Below the pieces are notes generated by a model. It did not search any database. It had not been told where the DNA came from and was given only the letters and a program-made list of their open reading frames with translations. Below, in pieces: positions 59,801 to 64,000 of a DNA stretch of 64,000 bases. Within the stretch, counting starts at the first letter, position 1, and the number at the start of each line of letters is the position of its first letter. Where the stretch lies: positions 124,001 through 188,000 of the forward strand of contig JAAEAF010014941.1 in the NCBI GenBank assembly GCA_011037195.1. The letters run 5' to 3'. Source of the DNA: Triatoma infestans. Taxonomy: Eukaryota > Arthropoda > Insecta > Hemiptera > Reduviidae. The position numbers were made by a program, and so were the translations under genes.

Positions 59801-62610
59801 GATATTTAGGACAGTTAGTTATATGACTTTATTTAAGGAGGCTATTGAACAAACTAAGTAGGGGTGCAGTACTTTGAACATATGTTCCTGCACCTTCTAT
59901 AATAGGCTAATCCTAAGTTAAACCAAAGGGATTGAAATACTTTTATAAATTTTCTTTCAACCCCAGGAAAAAAGATAAAAACCAACCTAACCATTTGTTC
60001 CAGCATTCTCGCCAATAAATACGTTCACACTATAAAACCATTCACGCCAATAAATACATTCATGCTGTCAAACCGTTCACGCTAATAAATACATTCATGC
60101 TAATCAATACATACATGCTATAAAACCGTTCACGCTAATAAATACATTCTCGCCAACATATACATTTACGCTATAAAACCGTTCACGCTAATAAATACAT
60201 TCACACCAATAAATACATTCATACTAATATATACATGAAGGGGAAAGTACTCGATATTCCTTTCCCCTTTAAAATAACTAACCTATTACGTGAAGTACTC
60301 TATATTCCTTCACCCAGATTTGCCTAACCTAACTACTAAACCTAAATTTTGTTGTATAGATTTATATCTTTTAAATAGTCGAATAGGCTCCTTATATAAG
60401 GAGAACCCTCTTGTAAAACAACGCGCTTATCATGTGGCAGGCCTGTTCTTTCTCTCTGCCTGTGCAGTGCCTGACATCCTTCCAACACGTGCGCTACCGT
60501 CAGCCTTTCTCGGCAATGAGAACACCTCGGTCTTCTCCCACCAATAAGGAGGTGCCCGTGAGCCACACGCGTATGACCTATCCTTAGCCTTGTCAAAATC
60601 ACTGATTCGTGCCGCGGGTAGTTCTCGATCATGACATTTCGCACACGTGGTTTAATGTCTTTTAATTTTTCACTTATTCTGTCCCACTGACTTTGGCATT
60701 TTTTATTGATAATGTATTTCATATAAACCTGTAAGTCGGTGGGCCTTACAAGGGTGACATCATTTGTTTGTGTAGAGGCAGCTCGCTTGGCTGCCTCGTC
60801 CGCTCGTTCGTTACCGGACACACCAATGTGGCCCGGCACCCAGACGAATTTCACCCCTTGACCACGTGCGCTTAGTTGCTGCATTAAACTGTAATGGGGA
60901 CTAACGGGTCCATCGAGAACTTATCCCGGAGAGCCTGTAGTGCACTTAATGAGTCCGTCAGTATTAGCGTTTTATTATAATTTTTATCTCGAATTAATTT
61001 TATGGCCTTTCACTTTCTCTTATTGCATTTATACTTTCTCTTGTTCCAATCGTGAATTTACGTTTGAAACAAGGTTTATGTTACGTTTGATTATGAATTT
61101 TCATCGAAATTTCAGTAGGCCGTTAATAAAGTGAAAAAAAGAATTACGATTGCCAACTGCAATGTATTCACATTATGGTATAGCTAATCCCTTGTGTTCT
61201 AAAATAATAATGTTTACTAATACTAAACTACCTATACCATCCTACTACTTGCATTTATATGTAAGGCTGACAGATTAAAAAACTTCCAAGAAAATTTGTA
61301 AATAGAATTGCACAATTGCAGCAAAAAAAAAGTGTGGAATTCAAAAGCTCAACCTTATAACATTTATAGGCATCCACATTATAAGTTTTAATCAAAATCT
61401 ATCAATGGGAAGTGCTATCATTATTATTATTATTATTCGTCCACAGGAAAGGGACCAAAACCTACGCTATCCAAAGCCCCTCTAGGTCCATATAGCTACA
61501 CAAAGAAAAAAACAAAAACCGGGTCTAGAACAAATATCCAGACCTGGGTCTAATTCATCTAAGATTCACCGCAGTCCGAACAAATCGGACAATAAACATA
61601 AAGGGAAATAGCCTAAAATCTTGCACAGACATCCTGTTCCGACCAAAAGTCTTCGGTGATTTTACAAAATAATTTCTGAGTTTTTGGGAATTTTCTTGAA
61701 AACTGATAATTCGATTTTCTATAAACTTGGAATGCTAATTTCACAGTTATAAACGTATCACTTTTGGTTGAAACATTTTTCACGAAAAATTTATTTTAAG
61801 GTTTCTGAGCAATCTACAGTATTTCTGGGATGCATTCAATGTTATTGGCAGTATCTTCTGAACTGCTAATCTACAATACCCCGATATGCAGCCGTTAGGG
61901 GAAAGTAAAAATATATTGAATCCATGAAAAATGTGCAAACTATTTGTAATAACTAAAAAATAAAGTGAGATAAAAAATTTGAATGCTATAATTTCAATTA
62001 GTACAAATATTTCTCTTAAATAAACATCACTAAGAAATATAAAGGTTTAAGGCAACTATTCTCTTGCTTTATCAGCATTTCATCCACTGTCTTCCAAGTC
62101 TTATTCATTTCAAAAATTCAACACAATGGGTCATTTTCGAAGTACTTTGCTAAAAGTAATTTTTAAATCACCACAGTTTATGTCAGGGCTAAAAATTTCA
62201 AGTTTCAAAGAAAATTTATCTATTCTTTTATTGCTTTATCTACATTAAAACACAGTCATTTGAGTGTTTCACGCCAGTTTTTTTTTTTTTTGAAGGGACC
62301 ATAAAACATTAATTTATGATATATAAACACAAATTCGAAAGTATGACCATCACCTCAATAGCTGGAAACCTCTTAGAGCAGAAAATATTAGCTTTATATT
62401 TACCTGTTCAATTTCATTTAGCATCTCTTCATTGTTAACGATACGACCGATTAGAGCGCCGTACACGTTCCCAGTTTCTTCATCTATAGCCACAAGTGAT
62501 AAGCACTGAGACAACCAATCTCTTGCCTTATAAAGCATCTCTTCCACTGCCTTCCAATTCTTATTCATTTCAAAAATACGACACAATGGATCATCCTTTG
62601 AAGTACTTTG
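50474..62610 (-). CDS. arylalkylamine N-acetyltransferase-like GNAT gene, 5 exons, 5'-incomplete
   Basis: Joined exons are 62610-62404, 57873-57694, 54940-54824, 54737-54602 and 50853-50474, all with GT-AG borders and matching phases (0,0,0,1). They give at least 339 residues ending in a stop. The family transfers acetyl from acetyl-CoA to arylalkylamines such as dopamine, octopamine or serotonin. Residues 9-12 are DDPL, at the place of the family's DEPL motif. SLVAIDEETGNVYGALIG (around 40-57) matches the beta hairpin. Residues 206-220 hold VDKEHQNQGIGKALL, the acetyl-CoA loop with the Q-x-x-G-x-G pattern. IFTSFSSQ and a closing YEAW fit the C-terminal half. Between the halves lies a Lys-rich stretch of about 100 residues, and the protein ends KEKKKKKKKK. 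The first exon or exons (start Met plus perhaps 30-60 residues) were not found by 64000. The family assignment is inferred from motifs; the substrate is unknown. Confidence 0.82.
51160..51790 (+). mobile_element. LINE-C copy, 3' part
   Basis: A decayed LINE C-terminus with RFCETEEETL (Cys-rich knuckle region) and FKVIVLFVRNL, then a UTR with GACCCGGGC and GGCTTTGGATAGGGCTTGG, ending in AACATTAATAATAGTAAT. Frames are broken. It lies just upstream of the last GNAT exon within the intron. Confidence 0.62.
51930..52830 (+). mobile_element. LINE-D: jockey/CR1-type RT C-terminal remnant
   Basis: In order across broken frames: KDLGVNFSESFTFNVHYDYI, the RNT..NIHCLELLYLSLIVPTYF region, HPSLESAM, then MLYKIIHNTIDCPYILENIH, FYVPPKLTKSQKSFYIPC, TNYLLHSPLIRLMASTNSHL, and a further DLFHLPLNQF-like part. 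These are the post-catalytic RT and thumb motifs of jockey-type LINEs. The AT-rich 3' tail is interrupted by LINE-A copy 3 at 52839. Confidence 0.78.
52839..52990 (-). mobile_element. LINE-A copy 3: short 3' end
   Basis: T run at 52839-52849, then GGCGCATCGACGGC and TTATTAGCGCCC, followed by GTGGCCACTCGAGCTGGGAT as in the copy at 59475. It interrupts the AT-rich tail of LINE-D. Confidence 0.72.
52991..54209. other. GNAT intron, nothing further recognised
   Basis: AT-rich intronic DNA between the last two exons; the first ~100 bp may be the remaining tail of LINE-D. Confidence 0.4.
54210..54430 (-). mobile_element. LINE-A copy 4: short diverged 3' end
   Basis: T run at 54210-54222, GCGCATCAACTGCC, CATCAGCGCC, then AAATAAATACACTCA-type minisatellite remnants and GGGGTGGAATACTC. 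It lies in the intron between the last two GNAT exons. Confidence 0.65.
54602..54737 (-). CDS. GNAT gene, core exon leading into the acetyl-CoA motif
   Basis: A 136-nt exon (45 codons plus one base). The acceptor is TTATCTAG|GGTTAT and the donor CCAAG|GTAAGT, a consensus site. It encodes GYSDEYLTKFLRFRYCLF and then YKIYVWAVDKEHQNQ. The last base completes a Gly codon with the next exon, giving QNQGIGKALL, the acetyl-CoA pyrophosphate-binding turn. The match across the splice is the strongest evidence for the gene model. Confidence 0.82.
54824..54940 (-). CDS. GNAT gene, linker exon
   Basis: A 117-nt exon of 39 codons, phase 0 on both sides. The acceptor is CTCCAG|TTATTT and the donor CAGA|GTATAT, somewhat weak. 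It encodes LFRKSTLQKSHPRFEPPVD followed by an acidic segment ending FDDDYR. It continues the insertion and leads back into the core fold. It was recognised from phase agreement with both neighbours and is too short to stand alone as an ORF. Confidence 0.68.
55008..55224 (+). mobile_element. tRNA-derived SINE in a GNAT intron
   Basis: GGGATTAGTTCAATG head, B box GGTTCGAGTCC (55059-55069), GGAGCCTCTACAGCTCACTG, GGGCGCCAGTGACC and GGCGCCTTAAATTG, then A-rich. Opposite in orientation to the host gene, 68 bp upstream of the linker exon's start. Confidence 0.84.
55360..55465 (+). repeat. family P terminal fragment P18
   Basis: AAAATCTGTTGGGAAACACT joins CTTTCTCTTAAACCC, then AATACATGTTTTGAGG: two P ends meet back to back. 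Confidence 0.5.
55470..55885 (+). mobile_element. LINE-B 3' end in a GNAT intron
   Basis: Plus frames give a LINE C-terminus with CRFSQEEEETALHVWC (an altered knuckle) and LLSLIKQRGYTN then stop, followed by a short UTR ending in AAATCTAATCTAATCTA. Confidence 0.62.
55890..56510. repeat. family P pieces P19
   Basis: A minus unit (CTTTTCGAGAAAAAAAC, GCGAAAAACTGAGG) followed by plus sequence (AACTTGGTATTCCGTTTAGG, ATTAACCGGAAGG, CTCGCGATTTTCCCG). Confidence 0.55.
56612..56797 (+). repeat. direct repeat, copy 1, in a GNAT intron
   Basis: About 186 bp shared with 58120-58306: TATTAGTTGTAGAATTATTC, GGAAGAGCTTTATTCATTTG, CTGGCCAAT and GCGACATGCTATGAGTT. A shorter third piece lies at 56520-56575. 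Confidence 0.82.
57150..57262. repeat. short tandem duplication, about 62-bp period
   Basis: GATGGGGTAGTGATCAATTG and GTTGGAATGGCGATCAATTA are each followed by GATACTCAG, in two successive diverged units. Confidence 0.55.
57694..57873 (-). CDS. GNAT gene, lysine-rich exon
   Basis: Exactly 60 codons, phase 0 on both sides, so it could be skipped without a frameshift. The acceptor is TTTTAG|TTGAAA and the donor TCTTCT|GTAAGT. The product is a short charged Glu/Lys helix followed by Lys/Ser-rich sequence with PDRKKKKKTATKGKK, which resembles a nuclear localisation or nucleic-acid-binding tail rather than enzyme core. It sits where ordinary arylalkylamine N-acetyltransferases have a short loop. 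Confidence 0.75.
58120..58306 (+). repeat. direct repeat, copy 2, in a GNAT intron
   Basis: The same sequence as 56612-56797 with scattered substitutions and no large gaps. The two copies bracket the Lys-rich exon at 57694-57873. Confidence 0.82.
58315..58480 (+). repeat. family P fragment P20
   Basis: AATTAGGTTTGCACCAG, AAATGTTTTGAGGTCCCC, CTCAAAAACGAAAAATTAC: the P hairpin-end region without its hairpin. Confidence 0.45.
59404..59456. repeat. (CT)n(CA)n compound microsatellite
   Basis: A CT-rich run with one CCC interruption passes directly into CA repeats, 20 bp before the LINE-A tail. Confidence 0.93.
60005..60235 (-). repeat. variant 18-bp minisatellite of the LINE-A 3' UTR
   Basis: AATAAATACATTCA-type units mixed with TATAAAACCGTTCACGCT units, about 12 in all. 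It is the same position and period as 7715-7935 but a different unit mix, so the array has evolved in copies. Confidence 0.82.
60342..61015 (-). pseudogene. LINE-A RNase H and C-terminal region, frameshifted
   Basis: RNase H motifs: TDSLSALQAL, then FVWVPGHIGVSGNERADEAA containing the H and final D positions. Next come ENYPRHESVILTRLRIGHTR, CSHCRERLTVAHVLEGC (CX2CX7HX4C) and LQEGSPYIR, then the stop at 60342. In these LINEs the domain degrades the RNA strand during target-primed reverse transcription. The frame is broken near 60920 and the RT is missing. Confidence 0.85.
61420..61665 (-). mobile_element. LINE-C 3' end, inverted copy
   Basis: Reverse complement of the LINE-C UTR: the TTATTATTATTATTATTCG tail at 61421-61440, then CCAAAGCCCC, AACCGGGTCTAG, CCAGACCTGGGTC and CCGAACAAATCGGACAATAA. 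Confidence 0.62.
61666..61905 (+). repeat. family P fragment P21
   Basis: TTTTACAAAATAATTTCTGAG, TTTTCTTGAAAACTG, CTATAAACTTGGAATGC and CTATCACTTTTGGTTG-like text follow P unit order. A detached P end lies at 62230-62292 (TTTGAGTGTTTCACGCC). Confidence 0.45.
62060..62165 (-). pseudogene. decayed partial copy of the first GNAT exon
   Basis: On the minus strand this matches the 5' half of exon 62610-62404: acceptor-like TTTTAG, then CAAAGTACTTC, a diverged DDPL region and the FEMNK segment. A small indel shifts the frame into an early stop at TTGAAATGA. A segment at 61917-62055 likewise resembles intronic DNA at 62690-62815, so exon and flanking intron were duplicated together and then decayed. 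Confidence 0.7.
62404..62610 (-). CDS. GNAT gene, first visible internal exon
   Basis: An open frame of 207 nt (69 codons, phase 0 at both ends). The acceptor ends CTTGTAG just upstream (62613-62611) and the donor is CAG|GTAAAT at 62404/62403. It encodes the N-terminal GNAT segment with DDPL and SLVAIDEETGNVYGALIG. The reading frame continues directly into the next exon as EIEQ|LKQM. It cannot be the first exon, because it begins at an acceptor and lacks the N-terminal beta strand expected of the family. Confidence 0.82.
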
Positions 62611-62827
62611 CTACAAGTTATTTAAAAATAAAATGAAGAAAATATTCATTAACAACCGTAAGTGGAAAGTAAAACTACACTAAATTTTGTTTAAAATCCG
62701 AGCAAACTATTATAGTGAATAAAAAATATTGCGAGTAAAGAAATTTGAAATTTCTATTAGTACTATTATTTTTCTTAAATAAAATCACAAGAAACATTGA
62801 AGTTGAAATCCTGAATTAGATATTGCG

Positions 62828-62945
62828 CCAGAAATCTCTACAATTCACTGACGAGAAAAACACTGCTCGGTGGTTAGCACATTACAGAGAAGGCTCTAGG
62901 CATCACTAATCTTAAATGTTGACGCCCTTAATTGGAATAAATGAT
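62828..62945 (+). mobile_element. SINE 3' half, decayed
   Basis: Carries ATCTCTACAATTCACTG, AGAGAAGGCTCTAGGC, and AATGTTGACGCCCTTAATT in the right order for the SINE body and tail. It lies upstream of the first visible GNAT exon. Confidence 0.58.
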
Positions 62946-63154
62946 ACTTTTTAAAATGATATTACCATAAAGTTAGCTTCAGTAAAATCCAGTTTAACCA
63001 GAGAATCGTTTCAAATAAAGTGATAGTTTCATATCTGCGAGTTAGATTCCATGCTTAAGAAAATTGATGTAGTATGTAAACCTGTCTGAAGATTCTCTTC
63101 GCTGTTTTCATTTGAAAAACACCTTACATAATCTTACCTCTAACACTTTATATA

Positions 63155-63780
63155 TGTAACAAGTTATACTTCTGTTTACTTTCTCTTAAAGCTGTAAAAA
63201 GTGTTGCCTTAGTGTCAAATTTTCGAAATTGAGTTTTTACAAATACATGTTTTGAAGTATCCTGAATGCGAACAAAATTTATTTAGTGTATGTATTGGAC
63301 ACATTATCTCAAAAGCAGAAAATTGCAGCAAGCTTAAAAGTGATATTTCGTTTGTACCATCGGAGATTAAGATGTCGGTCAACATTCATCATCTCGAAGT
63401 GTGACTTCAGTGATTTTTTTCTTCAGTTTTTCACAATTTCTTGAAAATGCTCCTACGATTTTCTTTAAACTTCCCGGTCTACACTGTTGTAGGAAAATTT
63501 TTTCAGGTATATTAAGTTTTAGATGTTCTGGAGGATCCGCAAATTTAAGCTTTTCAGTAGACTGCAATGTCGGAACAATTTTCGGTTGTTTATAATTTTA
63601 AGATAAAATACTTTCTAGAATTCAATATTGGAAGAAAATCCGTTTTATTTTACAAAATGGTTTTCTGAGGTTTCGGAATTTCCTCCAACGATTTTCTTCA
63701 AAGCTGGAATGCTAACTACACATATAGGACCTATAATTGTCAATTGAAATACTTGCTAGAGAAGTTGGTTTTTAGATGGT
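63155..63780 (+). repeat. family P copy P22
   Basis: TTTACTTTCTCTTAAAGC, GTGTCAAATTTTCGAAATTG, ACATGTTTTGAAGTATCC, then internal units (CACAATTTCTTGAAAATGC, TTTCTTTAAACTTCCC; 63650 onward CAAAATGGTTTTCTG). Another unit begins at about 63935 and runs off the window. Confidence 0.6.
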
Positions 63781-64000
63781 GTTATGAAAGTGTGTCTCGG
63801 TAGCTGTGGCGCTATGGGAATGGTTGACTATTGGCCTACTATGTACATTCATATGGAACTACCAGCTATGTGCTGAGAACAAGCAAGTAATCCCATCACC
63901 ACCAATAATTATGTCAAGGGCAACCAAAGGTTGGGTAAAAATTCAAAGTTTGAAGAATATTTGATTTAAAACAACATTTTAAAGAGATCCGAAAGAAATC

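Larger units (their letters stand above)
59475..61020 (-). mobile_element. LINE-A copy 5: longest copy, RNase H to poly(A)
   Basis: T run 59475-59486, 3' UTR with variant minisatellite units (60010-60230), coding remnant at 60884-60342 and further RNase H coding up to about 61015 (ILTDSLSALQAL, with the RNase H Asp). A one-base shift near 60920 separates the two parts. It is inserted in the large intron between GNAT exons 1 and 2 of the visible set. Confidence 0.85.

Overview
This is a non-coding-rich, AT-rich animal nuclear window. Its LINE, SINE and hammerhead content looks arthropod-like, most likely insect; a hemipteran is only a guess. Three things support a eukaryote: a multi-exon gene with GT-AG introns in consistent phase, tRNA-derived SINEs with A/B boxes and poly(A) tails, and many non-LTR retrotransposon fragments. 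I see no bacterial operons, rRNA, true tRNA genes or CRISPR.

Host gene: the only convincing host gene is on the minus strand at about 50.4-62.6 kb. Five exons (62610-62404, 57873-57694, 54940-54824, 54737-54602, 50853-50474) join without frame conflict. They encode at least 339 aa of a GNAT-fold enzyme resembling insect arylalkylamine (dopamine) N-acetyltransferases. A very lysine-rich exon is inserted in the middle of the fold and the protein ends in poly-Lys. The 5' end lies outside the window or was not recognised. A decayed partial copy of its first visible exon sits just downstream at 62060-62165.

Mobile elements: the rest is a mosaic of repeats. (1) A nearly full-length LINE, here LINE-1 (10952-15345, minus), has intact ORF1 and ORF2 but FAND instead of FADD at the reverse-transcriptase active site. 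Degraded relatives lie at 3974-4941, 27570-28280 and 37730-37925. (2) LINE-A has an RNase H/CCHC C-terminus and an 18-bp minisatellite in its 3' UTR; there are five copies. Its 3' end resembles the tail of a tRNA-derived SINE (five copies plus fragments), a likely LINE/SINE partnership. (3) Smaller LINE remnants: LINE-B with (AATCT)n tails, LINE-C with (AAT)n tails, LINE-D of jockey/CR1 type, an RNase H fragment, and an R2-like fragment split by a hAT-like insertion with an 8-bp target duplication. (4) A PIF/Harbinger-like TIR element lies at 2143-2939. (5) An unnamed non-coding family, here called family P, fills much of the window with more than 20 pieces: about 1 kb when complete, three internal ~300-bp repeats and hairpin-forming ends. 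(6) Short inverted-repeat elements carry minimal type I hammerhead ribozyme motifs like those of Penelope-like retroelements.

Layout: 1-10 kb LINE-C end, SINE, Harbinger-like element, LINE-1 relative, P copy, two LINE-A ends. 10-16.5 kb SINE, LINE-1, P copy. 17.9-29 kb P copies, LINE-B, RNase H remnant, hammerhead elements. 29-48 kb mostly P copies. 48-50 kb R2/hAT nest. 50-63 kb host gene with TE-filled introns. 63-64 kb P copies.
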